Source: Rhizobium lentis (GTDB lineage Bacteria > Pseudomonadota > Alphaproteobacteria > Rhizobiales > Rhizobiaceae). From it: a DNA stretch of 64,000 nucleotides. Below the pieces are notes generated by a model, which worked only from the letters and a program-made list of their open reading frames with translations, did not search any database and was not told where the DNA came from. The translations under genes and the position numbers were made by a program. Location: contig NZ_JACHBD010000007.1 in NCBI RefSeq assembly GCF_014200175.1, positions 1 to 64,000 on the forward strand, given 5' to 3'. Position 1 is the stretch's first letter. The number at the start of each line of letters is the position of its first letter. Shown in pieces: positions 1-9,312 of the stretch.

Positions 1-885
1 GACCAGACCGCCAAGGCGCTGACGGCAGCTTCCCAGATCGGCGGCGATATTCATGTGCTGGTCGCCGGCAAGGCCGCCAAGGCGGTCGCCGATCAGGCCG
101 CCAAGCTCTCCGGCGTCTCGAAAGTGCTGCTCGCTGAGAGCGACGCGCTTGCCAACAATCTCGCCGAACCGCTGGCCGATCTGATCGTCTCGCTCGCCGG
201 TTCCTACGACACGATCCTGTCTGCCGCCACCTCGGTCGGCAAGACGGTGCTGCCGCGCGTCGCTGCCCTGCTTGATGTCGCCCAGGTCTCGGAGATCATC
301 GAAGTCGTCAGCCCCGATACCTTCAAGCGGCCGATCTATGCCGGCAATGCCATCCAGACGGTGCAGGCAAGCGATGCCAAGAAGGTCGTCACCGTGCGCA
401 CCGCCTCGTTTGCTTCCGCCGCCGAAGGTGGTTCGGCAACGGTCGAGACGATCGCAGCGATCTCCGATCCGGGTCTGTCGCACTTCGTCGCCGATGCGCT
501 GTCGGCCTCCGACCGTCCGGAACTGACCTCGGCCAAGATCATCATCTCCGGCGGCCGGGCGCTCGGCTCGGCCGAGAAGTTCAAGGAGGTCATCTTGCCG
601 GTTGCCGACAAGCTCGGGGCTGCCGTCGGCGCCAGCCGCGCCGCCGTCGATGCCGGTTATGCCCCGAACGACTGGCAGGTCGGCCAGACCGGCAAGGTGG
701 TGGCGCCCGATCTCTATATCGCCGCCGGCATCTCCGGCGCCATCCAGCATCTGGCCGGCATGAAGGACAGTAAGGTGATCGTCGCCATCAACAAGGACGA
801 GGAGGCGCCGATCTTCCAAGTCGCCGACTACGGCCTCGTCGCCGATCTCTTCGACGCCCTGCCGGAATTACAGAAGGCGCTCTAA
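1..885 (+). CDS. etfA: Electron transfer flavoprotein alpha subunit, 5' end cut off by the window
   Basis: The reading frame is open from base 1, so roughly a dozen N-terminal residues lie outside the window; 294 residues are visible. EtfA with EtfB carries electrons from acyl-CoA and other flavin dehydrogenases to ETF-ubiquinone oxidoreductase in the membrane. The C-terminal FAD-binding domain shows the family signature around [20 protein letters not shown], followed by [14 protein letters not shown], where FAD is held. The next gene on the same strand, a 3-hydroxybutyryl-CoA dehydrogenase, is the usual rhizobial neighbour and fits a shared role in short-chain acyl-CoA oxidation. Identification is by family motifs and is secure; only the true start is missing. 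Confidence 0.97.
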   Translation, partial: DQTAKALTAASQIGGDIHVLVAGKAAKAVADQAAKLSGVSKVLLAESDALANNLAEPLADLIVSLAGSYDTILSAATSVGKTVLPRVAALLDVAQVSEIIEVVSPDTFKRPIYAGNAIQTVQASDAKKVVTVRTASFASAAEGGSATVETIAAISDPGLSHFVADALSASDRPELTSAKIIISGGRALGSAEKFKEVILPVADKLGAAVGASRAAVDAGYAPNDWQVGQTGKVVAPDLYIAAGISGAIQHLAGMKDSKVIVAINKDEEAPIFQVADYGLVADLFDALPELQKAL

Positions 886-1025
886 CGAGAGAAAGTGCTT
901 TTTTCTTTCGCACTTGCGAATGACTGGAAAATTGTCTTTTATCTGCTGCCGGGCGATCTTTCGTCCGGCAGTAATGCTAAAATAATGCGGCAACGCGGGG
1001 GCGACTGCCGAGCGGGGGTTTGGAG

Positions 1026-1907
1026 ATGAGTGCGGTGTTGAAGAATATTGGGATCATCGGTGCCGGCCAGATGGGCTGCGGCATCGCGCATGTTTCGGCC
1101 GCCGCAGGGTACAGGGTCCACATCTACGATCTCTCGCAGGACCGCATCGAATCCGGCCTTGCCACCATCAACGGCAATCTTGCCCGCCTGGTGACGAACG
1201 GCAAGATGACGGATGAGGAACGTAAATCCACCTTGTCGCGCATATCAGGCTCCGCCGATGTCAACGACCTCGCCCCGTCCGATCTCGTCATCGAGGCGGC
1301 CACCGAGGACGAAAGCGTCAAGCGCAAGATTTATAGTCAGGTTTGTCCGGTGATGAAGCCGGAAGCGCTGCTGGCCACCAACACCTCCTCGCTTTCGATT
1401 ACCCGGCTTGCCGCCGCCACCGACCGCCCCGAACGCTTCATGGGCATTCATTTCATGAACCCGGTGCCGGTCATGAAGCTGGTCGAACTGGTGCGCGGCA
1501 TCGCCACCGATGAGAAGACCTTCTCCGCCGCCAAGGAATTCGTCGGCACGCTGGAAAAGACCATTACCGTCGCCGAGGACTTCCCTGCCTTCATCGTCAA
1601 CCGCATCCTGCTGCCGATGATCAACGAAGCGATCTACACGCTCTATGAAGGTGTCGGCACGGTCGACGCCATCGATACGGCGATGAAGCTCGGCGCCAAC
1701 CATCCGATGGGGCCGCTGCAGCTTGCCGATTTCATCGGCCTCGACACCTGCCTGTCGATCATGCAGGTGCTGCATGACGGCTTGGCGGACTCGAAATATC
1801 GCCCCTGCCCGTTGCTGGTGAAATATGTCGAAGCCGGCTGGCTCGGACGCAAATCCGGCCGCGGCTTTTATGACTATCGCGGCGAAGTGCCTGTCCCGAC
1901 GCGGTAA
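1026..1907 (+). CDS. 3-hydroxybutyryl-CoA dehydrogenase
   Basis: This 293-residue cytosolic enzyme should interconvert 3-hydroxybutyryl-CoA and acetoacetyl-CoA with NAD(P), in short-chain fatty acid and polyhydroxybutyrate-related metabolism. The N-terminal Rossmann fold opens with GIIGAGQMGCGIA. The 3-hydroxyacyl-CoA dehydrogenase signature region with HFMNPVPVMKLVE lies near residue 140 and holds the catalytic histidine. The C-terminal helical domain is complete. I chose the ATG at 1026; an in-frame TTG lies six bases upstream, and the purine-rich GGAG touches the ATG, so the exact start is not certain. It follows etfA by 140 bases and is probably co-regulated with it. The symbol hbd or hbdA would be used in related species. 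Confidence 0.93.
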   Translation: MSAVLKNIGIIGAGQMGCGIAHVSAAAGYRVHIYDLSQDRIESGLATINGNLARLVTNGKMTDEERKSTLSRISGSADVNDLAPSDLVIEAATEDESVKRKIYSQVCPVMKPEALLATNTSSLSITRLAAATDRPERFMGIHFMNPVPVMKLVELVRGIATDEKTFSAAKEFVGTLEKTITVAEDFPAFIVNRILLPMINEAIYTLYEGVGTVDAIDTAMKLGANHPMGPLQLADFIGLDTCLSIMQVLHDGLADSKYRPCPLLVKYVEAGWLGRKSGRGFYDYRGEVPVPTR

Positions 1908-1984
1908 GCGGGGCATCACCAAAAAGGGCGAATGGACCGGACGCCCGCGAAATGCTTTCCTTGCCGCGAATGGGGGGAAACGCC

Positions 1985-2077
1985 ATGTCGACCGAAACAC
2001 CGATGTTCCTGCTGCAATGCTGCGTCCTTATCGGAATTGCCGGCGTTTTCCTGATCAGAGGAAATGGCGACTCCTGA
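1985..2077 (+). CDS. Putative 30-residue single-pass membrane peptide
   Basis: A short open frame begins ATG with a GGGGGG run seven bases upstream and encodes 30 residues. After a short polar start it is almost entirely hydrophobic (FLLQCCVLIGIAGVFLI), ending in a basic-polar tail RGNGDS, as expected for a one-helix membrane peptide with the C terminus charged. It lies between the end of the hydroxybutyryl-CoA dehydrogenase gene and the convergent tlpA gene. No family is recognised. The ribosome binding site and composition support translation, but so short an open frame can occur by chance. Confidence 0.35.
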   Translation: MSTETPMFLLQCCVLIGIAGVFLIRGNGDS

Positions 2078-2086
2078 CCGCTATCC

Positions 2087-2749
2087 TCACGATCCGATCG
2101 CACCCTTGATCAAAGTCTTGGCGTCCTCGCTGTCCCAGGCGGCGGGTCCGTTCATGGCGGAGATCAGGCAGCCCTTGTCGTCGAGCAGCAGCGTCACCGG
2201 CAGGCCGAAGGCGAGACCTTCCTTCTTCAGGCTATTGAAGACGCCGATCGTATTGTCGCGATAAAGCTGCAGCGCATCGACGCCCGTCTCGGCCAGGAAA
2301 GTCTTCGGCTTTTCGTCATCACCGGTATCGATATTAACCGGCACGACCTGGAATTTGTCGCCGCCCATTTGCTTTTCCAGTGCGTTCAGCGCCGGCATCT
2401 CTTCGCGGCAGGGCACGCACCACGTGGCCCAGAGATTGAGCAGCACGGTCTTGCCGGCGAAATGGTCGAGCGTCAGCGGCTTGCCGTCGGGGCCGTTGAA
2501 GGACACCGCGGTCAGCTTGCGCGGCTCGCTGGCGGCGACCATCGCGGCAACCTGCCCCTTCATCAGCGGCGCCAAAGTGGCGGCGCGCTCCCGCGCCAGC
2601 GGGCATTCGGCCGAAGCCGTATCGCCGATGCCATTGCCAATCCCCGTCTCCTTCACGTATACCGCTGCCGCACCGGCAATAACGCCTGCAACGGCGGCGA
2701 TTGCGATCAGTTTTACGGACGGCAGACCGAAGGGTTTTTTTGTCGTCAT
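2087..2749 (-). CDS. tlpA: TlpA-family thiol:disulfide oxidoreductase, membrane anchored
   Basis: A 220-residue protein with one N-terminal membrane helix (about residues 12-32) and a periplasmic thioredoxin fold. The active site reads [14 protein letters not shown], the C-x-x-C pair that reduces disulfides; TlpA proteins of rhizobia keep copper-site cysteines of cytochrome oxidase reduced. A C-terminal pair of cysteines is not evident, but a single Cys near the end (DDKGCLIS) and one after the membrane helix (AECPLA) match the extra disulfide typical of TlpA. I chose the ATG at 2749 because GGAG precedes it by six bases; an upstream in-frame ATG at 2770 lacks this. It is transcribed away from argH with only 23 bases between the two start codons. 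Confidence 0.92.
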   Translation of the reverse strand: MTTKKPFGLPSVKLIAIAAVAGVIAGAAAVYVKETGIGNGIGDTASAECPLARERAATLAPLMKGQVAAMVAASEPRKLTAVSFNGPDGKPLTLDHFAGKTVLLNLWATWCVPCREEMPALNALEKQMGGDKFQVVPVNIDTGDDEKPKTFLAETGVDALQLYRDNTIGVFNSLKKEGLAFGLPVTLLLDDKGCLISAMNGPAAWDSEDAKTLIKGAIGS

Positions 2750-2772
2750 TTCATTCTCCAGGACGGGCATCC

Positions 2773-4176
2773 ATGGCCGAGAGCAACACGGACACCAAAT
2801 CCTCCAACCAGATGTGGGGTGGGCGCTTCGCCTCCGGCCCGGACGCGATCATGGAGGAGATAAATGCCTCGATCGGTTTCGACAAGAAGCTATTCGCGCA
2901 GGACATCCGCGGTTCCATCGCCCACGCGACAATGCTCGCCCATCAGGGGATCATTTCGGCCGAGGATAAGGACAAGATCGTTCACGGGCTAAACACGATC
3001 CTGTCAGAAATCGAAAGCGGCAATTTCGAATTCTCGCGCCGGCTCGAAGACATCCACATGAATATCGAGGCGCGCCTGGCGACGCTGATCGGACCGGCTG
3101 CCGGCCGGCTGCATACCGCCCGCTCGCGCAACGACCAGGTGGCGCTCGACTTCCGCCTCTGGGTGAAAGAAGAGCTCGAGAAGACCGAGAAGATGCTGAC
3201 CGGCCTGATTGCTGCCTTCCTCGATCGCGCCGAGGAACATGCCGAAAGCGTCATGCCGGGCTTCACCCATTTGCAGACCGCCCAGCCCGTCACCTTCGGT
3301 CATCACTGCATGGCCTATGTCGAAATGTTCGGCCGTGACCGCTCGCGCGTGCGTCATGCCATCGAACATCTGGACGAAAGCCCGATCGGTGCTGCCGCCC
3401 TTGCCGGCACCGGTTATCCCATCGACCGCCACATGACGGCCAAGGCGCTCGGTTTCCGCGAGCCCACCCGCAATTCCATCGACACGGTCTCGGACCGCGA
3501 TTTCGCCATCGAGTTCCTGGCGATCGCCGCGATCACGGGCATGCATCTGTCGCGCCTGGCCGAAGAGATCGTCATCTGGTCGACGCCGCAGTTCGGCTTC
3601 GTGCGCCTCTCCGACGCTTTCTCGACCGGTTCCTCGATCATGCCGCAGAAGAAGAACCCGGATGCGGCCGAACTGGTGCGCGCCAAGACCGGCCGCATCA
3701 ACGGCTCGCTGATCGCGCTGCTGACGATCATGAAGGGCCTACCGCTCGCCTATTCCAAGGACATGCAGGAGGACAAGGAACAGGTCTTCGACGCAGCCGA
3801 GAGCCTGGAGCTGGCCATCGCCGCCATGACCGGCATGGTGCGCGACATGACCGTCAACACCGCGCGCATGAAGGCGGCGGCCGGCTCCGGCTTCTCGACG
3901 GCGACCGATCTTGCCGACTGGCTGGTGCGCGAAGCCGGCCTGCCCTTCCGCGATGCCCATCACGTCACCGGCCGCGCCGTCGCGCTGGCCGAAAGCAAGG
4001 GCTGCGACCTGGCCGAGCTGCCGCTCGTCGACCTACAGGCGATCCATTCCGCAATCACCGACACGGTCTATGACGTTCTGACGGTCGAAGCCTCGGTCGC
4101 CAGCCGCAAGAGCTTCGGCGGCACGGCCCCCTCCGAAGTGCGCAAGCAGATCGCCTTCTGGCGCGCCCGCAACTGA
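2773..4176 (+). CDS. argH: Argininosuccinate lyase
   Basis: Cleaves argininosuccinate to arginine and fumarate, the last step of arginine synthesis, as a cytosolic homotetramer. The 467-residue length is normal. The fumarase/aspartase superfamily signature [15 protein letters not shown] is present near residue 283, and the upstream HTARSRNDQ and [10 protein letters not shown] blocks that build the active site are intact. The ATG at 2773 starts MAESNTDTK; a longer open frame upstream overlaps tlpA and is not used. The tlpA promoter and start region abut this gene on the other strand, so the two promoters probably overlap coding sequence. The lipoprotein and lysA follow downstream in the order common in rhizobia. 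Confidence 0.98.
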   Translation: MAESNTDTKSSNQMWGGRFASGPDAIMEEINASIGFDKKLFAQDIRGSIAHATMLAHQGIISAEDKDKIVHGLNTILSEIESGNFEFSRRLEDIHMNIEARLATLIGPAAGRLHTARSRNDQVALDFRLWVKEELEKTEKMLTGLIAAFLDRAEEHAESVMPGFTHLQTAQPVTFGHHCMAYVEMFGRDRSRVRHAIEHLDESPIGAAALAGTGYPIDRHMTAKALGFREPTRNSIDTVSDRDFAIEFLAIAAITGMHLSRLAEEIVIWSTPQFGFVRLSDAFSTGSSIMPQKKNPDAAELVRAKTGRINGSLIALLTIMKGLPLAYSKDMQEDKEQVFDAAESLELAIAAMTGMVRDMTVNTARMKAAAGSGFSTATDLADWLVREAGLPFRDAHHVTGRAVALAESKGCDLAELPLVDLQAIHSAITDTVYDVLTVEASVASRKSFGGTAPSEVRKQIAFWRARN

Positions 4177-4327
4177 AAGAAAGGCGAAGCGAAACGCCGC
4201 TTCGCCCTTCCCCCGCACGGGATGACCGTGCAACAATCAGGGTGCACAAGGCGGAGAAACTTCGCTATGAAGATGTGCGTCGTTCGGAAGGAACGATGTC
4301 TGTCATATCTCGTCCAAGAGGATATCC

Positions 4328-4522
4328 ATGCAGAAGAGCTTGCCGCACCTCATTCGCTTGACGGCAGTCATCGCCGTCATCGGCCTTGCCGTTGCCGGAT
4401 GCGGGCGTAAGGGCGATCTCGACCCGCCGAGTGCTGCGGCAACGAAAGAAGGCGACGTTTCCAAGCCGACGAAACAGCCGGGAACCGTTGACAAGCCCTT
4501 CCTTCTTGATCCTCTTCTTTAA
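4328..4522 (+). CDS. Small LptM-like outer-membrane lipoprotein
   Basis: A 64-residue precursor with a basic start, a hydrophobic stretch and a lipobox AVAGC, so acylation at the cysteine near residue 24 is expected. The mature protein is short and begins CGRKGDLDPP, the motif of the small lipoproteins that sit upstream of lysA in proteobacteria (LptM, formerly YifL). In enterobacteria LptM assists LptD maturation; that function here is inferred from the motif and neighbourhood only. It ends 11 bases before lysA and is very likely co-transcribed with it. Confidence 0.85.
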   Translation: MQKSLPHLIRLTAVIAVIGLAVAGCGRKGDLDPPSAAATKEGDVSKPTKQPGTVDKPFLLDPLL

Positions 4523-4533
4523 GGCATAAGCCC

Positions 4534-5802
4534 GTGAACCATTTCGAGCACCGCGACGGCATCCTTCACGCCGAGAACGTTCCCGTTCCCGAGATCGCCA
4601 AGGCGGTCGGCACGCCGTTCTACGTCTATTCCACCGCCACCCTGGAACGCCATTACCGGGTCTTCTCCGAAGCCTTCGCCGATATGGACTCGATGGTCTG
4701 CTACGCGATGAAGGCGAATTCGAACCAGGCAGTGCTGAAGACGCTGGGCCGCCTCGGCGCAGGCATCGACGTCGTCTCGGAAGGGGAATTGCGTCGCGCG
4801 CTCGCGGCCGACATTCCGGCAAGTCGCATCATGTTTTCAGGGGTCGGCAAGACCCCATCCGAGATGGATTTCGCTCTCGAGGCCGGCATCTACTGCTTCA
4901 ACGTCGAGTCCGAACCCGAGCTCGAAATCCTCAACCAGCGCGCCGTCAGCGCCGGAAAGAAGGCCCCCGTCTCTTTCCGCATCAACCCGGATGTCGACGC
5001 CAAGACGCATTCGAAGATCTCGACCGGCAAGAAGGAAAACAAGTTCGGCATCTCCTGGGAGCGCGCCCGCGCGATCTACGCCCATGCCGCCAAGCTGCCC
5101 GGCATCGAGGTCACCGGCATCGACATGCATATCGGCAGTCAGATCACCGAGCTGCAACCTTTCGACGACGCATTCAAGCTGCTGCGCGACCTTGTCGCGA
5201 CGCTCCGCTCCGACGGCCACACGATCGATCATGTCGATATCGGCGGCGGCCTGGGCGTCCCCTATAAGGACGACAACAATCCGCCGCCGCTGCCGGATGC
5301 CTACGCAGCGATTGTCAAGAACCAGCTGCGCGATCTGGACTGCAAGGTTATCACCGAGCCCGGCCGCCTGATCGTCGGCAATGCCGGTATTCTGGTGACC
5401 GAGGTGCTTTATGTGAAGGACGGCGGCGAGAAGACCTTCGTCATCGTCGACGGCGCGATGAATGATCTCATTCGCCCGACGCTCTACGAGGCCTATCACG
5501 AAATCCGCCCGGTGACGATTTCGGCGGCTAATGCGCCGCGCATCCGCGCCGACGTCGTCGGCCCCGTCTGCGAGACCGGCGACTATCTGGCGCTCGACCG
5601 CGAAATGGCAATGCCGAAACCCGGTGATCTGCTGGCCGTAAGCACTGCCGGCGCTTATGGCGCGGTCCAGGCCGGCACCTATAACAGCCGCCTGCTCGTC
5701 CCCGAAGTTCTGGTCAAGGGCAGCGATTTCCATGCGATACGACCGCGTAGAACCTATGCCGAGCTGATCAGCCTCGACTCCGTTCCCGCCTGGCTCGACT
5801 AA
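4534..5802 (+). CDS. lysA: Diaminopimelate decarboxylase
   Basis: Converts meso-diaminopimelate to L-lysine, the last step of lysine synthesis. The fold is a PLP-dependent alanine-racemase-like barrel: the PLP lysine is in YAMKANSN (about residue 55), HIGSQI and the glycine-rich DIGGGLGVPY contact the cofactor phosphate, EPGRLIV follows, and the substrate/dimer residues are in GPVCETGD near residue 345. Length 422 is typical. The start is GTG at 4534, giving MNHFEHRDG. A rhizobial palindromic repeat begins at the base after the TAA stop. Confidence 0.97.
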   Translation: MNHFEHRDGILHAENVPVPEIAKAVGTPFYVYSTATLERHYRVFSEAFADMDSMVCYAMKANSNQAVLKTLGRLGAGIDVVSEGELRRALAADIPASRIMFSGVGKTPSEMDFALEAGIYCFNVESEPELEILNQRAVSAGKKAPVSFRINPDVDAKTHSKISTGKKENKFGISWERARAIYAHAAKLPGIEVTGIDMHIGSQITELQPFDDAFKLLRDLVATLRSDGHTIDHVDIGGGLGVPYKDDNNPPPLPDAYAAIVKNQLRDLDCKVITEPGRLIVGNAGILVTEVLYVKDGGEKTFVIVDGAMNDLIRPTLYEAYHEIRPVTISAANAPRIRADVVGPVCETGDYLALDREMAMPKPGDLLAVSTAGAYGAVQAGTYNSRLLVPEVLVKGSDFHAIRPRRTYAELISLDSVPAWLD

Positions 5803-5900
5803 AGCATGTCACGTAACGTGTGCGGCGGTTTTACGATCACCGCGTGCGCAAAACAAAGACCCAAAGCGCCGGAAGCGACCTGAAAAATCGCGACGCGCTT
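5803..5900 (+). repeat. Dispersed rhizobial palindromic repeat, copy 1
   Basis: This stretch starts at the base after the lysA stop codon with AGCATGTCACGTAACGTGTG and ends near GCGACGCGCTT. The reverse complement of 44635-44729 aligns to it over almost its full length: AGCATGTC, GTGCGGCG, TTTT, ACATGC/GCGTGC, AAAGCGC, and ATCGCGACGC occur in the same order and spacing. It contains an imperfect inverted repeat between AGCATGTC and its GCGTGCGC counterpart, and probably folds as RNA. The two copies differ by many substitutions, so they are old relatives. From 5901 to the next gene I see nothing more. Confidence 0.7.
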
Positions 5901-6066
5901 CAGGTAGACCATCACTTTTTGGCGAATAAACGTGAAAAGCCGGTATTGCCGGCGGCTCGCCCTCGCCTTCGCCACAAAGAGTGTTATCCTTGCCAGCCAT
6001 GAGCGTATTGCCCCGCAATCGCCGGAAGCGCCCTCTGTTCCACGTGAGATCGCGGAGACCGGACCG

Positions 6067-8715
6067 ATGACAAGCCCCTTCAGGCAGAAGAAAGGTGCAT
6101 TTGCGCTCCGCCCTGCCCTCGCCCGGCTGGTAACGACGAAACGTCTGCTGGCGCGCATCGTGCTTTTTTGCGAGCAGCTGCTGCCGCCTCTGTTGCCGGT
6201 CCTGTCGGTCGCCGCGCTTTATCTTTCCGCCTCCTGGTTCGGCGTCTTCCGCAGCGTGCCAGACTGGTTGCGCATCCTTCTGCTGATCGCTTTCGCTCTC
6301 GCTTTGCTCGTAGCGCTCCTTCCCTTCCGCAATCTGCGCTGGCCGAGGATTGCCGAAGCCGACCGCATGTTGGAAGAGCGCAACGGCTTGCCGCACCAGC
6401 CGGTCACCGTCCAGGAAGACGAACCGGCCTTCGATGCGCCCTTCGCCCTGGCGCTTTGGCGCGAGCACCAGCTGCGCATGGCCGAAAAGATCGCAGCGCT
6501 CGACGCCGGCATGCCGAGGCCTGACATTGCCGGGCATGACCGTTTCGCCCTTCGCGCCATTCCGGCGCTGCTTGTCGTCACGGCCTTTGCTTACTCGCTG
6601 TCGATCAATGGCGGTTCAGTCAGTGACGCATTGCAGGCAGCACCCGAACAGGTGACGGTCGACCCGGCGGTGCGCATCGACGCTTGGGTGACGCCGCCTT
6701 CCTATACCGGCCGCGCGCCCGTCTACCTTACCGCCGACGGCAGTGAACAGGCGCCGATCGACATTCCGAAGTTTTCCGCTCTTACCGTGCGCGTCAGCGG
6801 TGGAAAGACGGCCGAAAAGGTCGTGTTCCGCAAAGCGAACGGTCAGACGCTGGAGATCGCCGCGCAGGCGGACGCAAGCCCGGGCCAGACAGCTGCGACG
6901 GCCGGCAACCAGCCGGATGCCGCACCGGCCGGCCAGGCCGCCATCGCGCAGACGCATGTGATGAAGCTCGAGGAGAACGGCACGCTCGAAGTCAACGGCC
7001 GCCGCTGGAGCTTCGACATCCTTCCCGACAAGGCGCCGGAAATTGCCTTTGACGGCTTGCCGAAGCGCAGCGTCAACGGCGCGCTTGAAATTGGTTTCAC
7101 CGTCAAGGACGACTACGGCGTCCAAGAGGCTCATGCGGAGATCGTACCGCTCGAAACCGATCCGAAAGCAACGCCTCTTTACCCGTTGCCGGAGTACAGG
7201 CTGGATATCCCCCGCCGCAACGCCCGTGACGCCAAGGGTGTGACCAGTCGGAACCTGACCGAACATCCGCTCGCCGGCAAACGCGTGCGCGTGACGCTTG
7301 TTGCCAAGGACGGAGCTGGCCAGACCGGCCGCAGCCCGCCGCATGAGATGACGCTGCCGTCGCGGCCCTTCAATGAGCCGCTTGCCGCAGCCGTCGCCGA
7401 GGAACGGCAGGTTTTCGCCCTCGACACCCGCAAGATGCCGCAAGCGATCGCGCTGAACGAAGCGCTGACCATCCGTCCCGAGGAGACCATCCCCAACCTC
7501 ACCAACTACCTGTTGCTGGAATCCGCCTTGGCGCGCATGAAGCTCGCAAAGAGCGAGGAGGCGCTGAAGGATACGGCCCAATATCTCTGGGAAATCGCGC
7601 TCGGCATGGAGGACGGCGATCTTTCCCTTGCTGAGCGCAAGCTGCGCCAGGCCCAGCAGAATCTTGCGGATGCATTGAACCGCAACGCGCCGGATGAAGA
7701 GATCAAGAAGCTTATGGACGAACTGCGCAAGGCGATGCAGGACTATCTGAGCGAGCTTGCCGAGCGCATGCAGAATGCGCCTATGCAGCCGAACCAGAAT
7801 GCCCAGAACATCCTGCGCCAGCAGGACCTGGAACGGATGATGGACCAGATCGAAAATCTCGCCCGCTCCGGCAACCGCGACGCGGCCCAGCAGATGCTGT
7901 CGGAATTGCAGCGCATGATGAACAATCTACAGGCCGGCCGGCCGCAGCGCGGCCAGCAGAGCCAGGAGAACAGTGAGGCCCGCAAGCAGATCGACAAGCT
8001 TGGCCAAATCCTGCGCGACCAACAGAAGCTGATGGAACAGACCTTCCGACTCGATCAGCAGCTCAAGGACCGCATGCAGCGCGGCGAACCCGATATGGGC
8101 GAAAACGATCCGCTGCTCGACGAGATGGCCCCCGGCGAAAACGGCGAGCCGCAGCAGCAACAGGGCCAGCAAGGCAATGAAGGCCAGCAGCCCTCCGACC
8201 AGATGACGGCCGAACAACTGCGCGAGGCGCTAAAACAGCTGCGCGCCCAGCAGGATGGGCTCGGCAAGCAGCTGGGTGAATTGCAGAAAAAGCTGGGCGA
8301 GATGGGCATGAAGCCCGGCCCCGGCTTCGGCCAGGCGCAACGCGAGATGGAAGGCGCCGGCCGCGAACTCGGCCAGGGCCGCGGCCAACCTGCCATCGAA
8401 AACCAGGGTCGCGCGCTGGAAGCGCTTCGCCAGGGCGCCCGTGACATGATGAACCAGATGATGCAGGCGCAGCAGGGCCAGCAGGGGCAAGGCCCGAACG
8501 GCCAGGTCGGCCAGGGCGAGCAGAACGGCCGCGATCCGCTCGGCCGGCCGCGCATGAGCGAGAGATATATCGAGGACGACGGCGTGAAGGTGCCTGACGA
8601 AATCGACGTTCAGCGGGCGCGGGAAATCCTCGATGCGATCCGCGAAAAGCTCGGCAACAATCCGCCGCAGGAAATGGAACGGCGATATCTCGAACGGCTA
8701 CTGGATATCCAATAG
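6067..8715 (+). CDS. TIGR02302/DUF4175 family large membrane protein
   Basis: An 882-residue protein of unknown function found widely in Hyphomicrobiales. The N terminus has two or three hydrophobic helices (around residues 40-85 and 160-175). The middle holds beta-rich segments that resemble immunoglobulin-like modules (for example FTVKDDYGVQEAHAEI). The last third is long helical, very rich in Gln, Met, Arg and Glu, with runs such as QQQQGQQGNEGQQ, suggesting an extended coiled coil or low-complexity region outside the membrane. I chose the ATG at 6067 (MTSPFRQKKG) with GGAG ten bases upstream; the open frame continues 45 codons further without support. The preceding gene is lysA. Confidence 0.85.
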   Translation: MTSPFRQKKGAFALRPALARLVTTKRLLARIVLFCEQLLPPLLPVLSVAALYLSASWFGVFRSVPDWLRILLLIAFALALLVALLPFRNLRWPRIAEADRMLEERNGLPHQPVTVQEDEPAFDAPFALALWREHQLRMAEKIAALDAGMPRPDIAGHDRFALRAIPALLVVTAFAYSLSINGGSVSDALQAAPEQVTVDPAVRIDAWVTPPSYTGRAPVYLTADGSEQAPIDIPKFSALTVRVSGGKTAEKVVFRKANGQTLEIAAQADASPGQTAATAGNQPDAAPAGQAAIAQTHVMKLEENGTLEVNGRRWSFDILPDKAPEIAFDGLPKRSVNGALEIGFTVKDDYGVQEAHAEIVPLETDPKATPLYPLPEYRLDIPRRNARDAKGVTSRNLTEHPLAGKRVRVTLVAKDGAGQTGRSPPHEMTLPSRPFNEPLAAAVAEERQVFALDTRKMPQAIALNEALTIRPEETIPNLTNYLLLESALARMKLAKSEEALKDTAQYLWEIALGMEDGDLSLAERKLRQAQQNLADALNRNAPDEEIKKLMDELRKAMQDYLSELAERMQNAPMQPNQNAQNILRQQDLERMMDQIENLARSGNRDAAQQMLSELQRMMNNLQAGRPQRGQQSQENSEARKQIDKLGQILRDQQKLMEQTFRLDQQLKDRMQRGEPDMGENDPLLDEMAPGENGEPQQQQGQQGNEGQQPSDQMTAEQLREALKQLRAQQDGLGKQLGELQKKLGEMGMKPGPGFGQAQREMEGAGRELGQGRGQPAIENQGRALEALRQGARDMMNQMMQAQQGQQGQGPNGQVGQGEQNGRDPLGRPRMSERYIEDDGVKVPDEIDVQRAREILDAIREKLGNNPPQEMERRYLERLLDIQ

Positions 8716-8724
8716 GCGCTCAAG

Positions 8725-8766
8725 CGCATAACCCCGAAAATCGCAATCGATTTTCGGGGTTATGCG
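8725..8766. terminator. Perfect 19-bp palindrome between convergent genes, likely two-way terminator
   Basis: CGCATAACCCCGAAAATCG at 8725-8743 is repeated exactly in inverted form at 8748-8766, with a four-base loop CAAT. It lies 10 bases after the DUF4175 stop and 18 bases before the end of the convergent receiver gene. The stem would be very stable on both strands and has an A/T-rich inner part, but no long T-run follows. It probably stops transcription both ways; it could also belong to a dispersed repeat family. Confidence 0.65.
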
Positions 8767-8784
8767 TGAAATTCCGAACAAGCG

Positions 8785-9144
8785 TTAGGCGACCAGCGCC
8801 CGCGCAATCGCCTTGCGGATATCGGGAAGCGCGAATGGTTTGGCGACGACGTCGATGATCTTTTCGGCAAGATCGTCGGCTCGTTCGCGCTGCTCGGCAT
8901 AGCCGGTCATCAGCAGGATCTTCAAAGCAGGAAAGGCATCCTTGGCCTGGTGGGCGAGCTCGATGCCATCCATCACAGGCATGCGGATATCAGAAAGCAG
9001 CAGGTCGTAGGCCCCATCCTTGAGCTTCTCCAGCCCCTCGGCGCCATCGGCCGCTTCATCCGTCTCGTGACCGTCGAGCCTGAGCGCCCGGGCTACGAAA
9101 GACCGCAGGGAGTCCTCGTCTTCCGTAATCAGAATTCTTGCCAT
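8785..9144 (-). CDS. Single-domain response regulator, CpdR-like
   Basis: The 119 residues are only a receiver domain, with no output domain. The acidic pocket is TEDED near residues 8-11, the phospho-acceptor is Asp52 in SDIRMPVMDG, the switch Thr is Thr80 in LMTGY and the conserved Lys is Lys102 in AKPF. Single-domain receivers of this type in Alphaproteobacteria include CpdR, which controls ClpXP delivery of cell-cycle proteins, and similar orphan regulators. The sequence is CpdR-like but I cannot say whether it is CpdR itself or a paralogue. No histidine kinase is nearby. hpt lies 168 bases upstream on the same strand. Confidence 0.88.
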   Translation of the reverse strand: MARILITEDEDSLRSFVARALRLDGHETDEAADGAEGLEKLKDGAYDLLLSDIRMPVMDGIELAHQAKDAFPALKILLMTGYAEQRERADDLAEKIIDVVAKPFALPDIRKAIARALVA

Positions 9145-9312
9145 ATGTGCATTGCTCCGTCTTCAGCCCCGCGACGGAAATCACCAGACTTTCCTTTTCG
9201 ATCGGTAAAGATGGCGAAGCGATGGGCGGGATGGTTAACAACCCGTCTCGAGCGGCAGCGCAGCGCGGCGCCTCTTTCAGACGTGCGAAGGCGCTGCAAT
9301 ACTCCCGATCAT

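Noticed and set aside
1245-2000. Long minus-strand open frame over the hydroxybutyryl-CoA dehydrogenase gene
   Set aside because: High-GC codon bias opens antisense frames; it has no family motif, and the plus-strand gene is certain.
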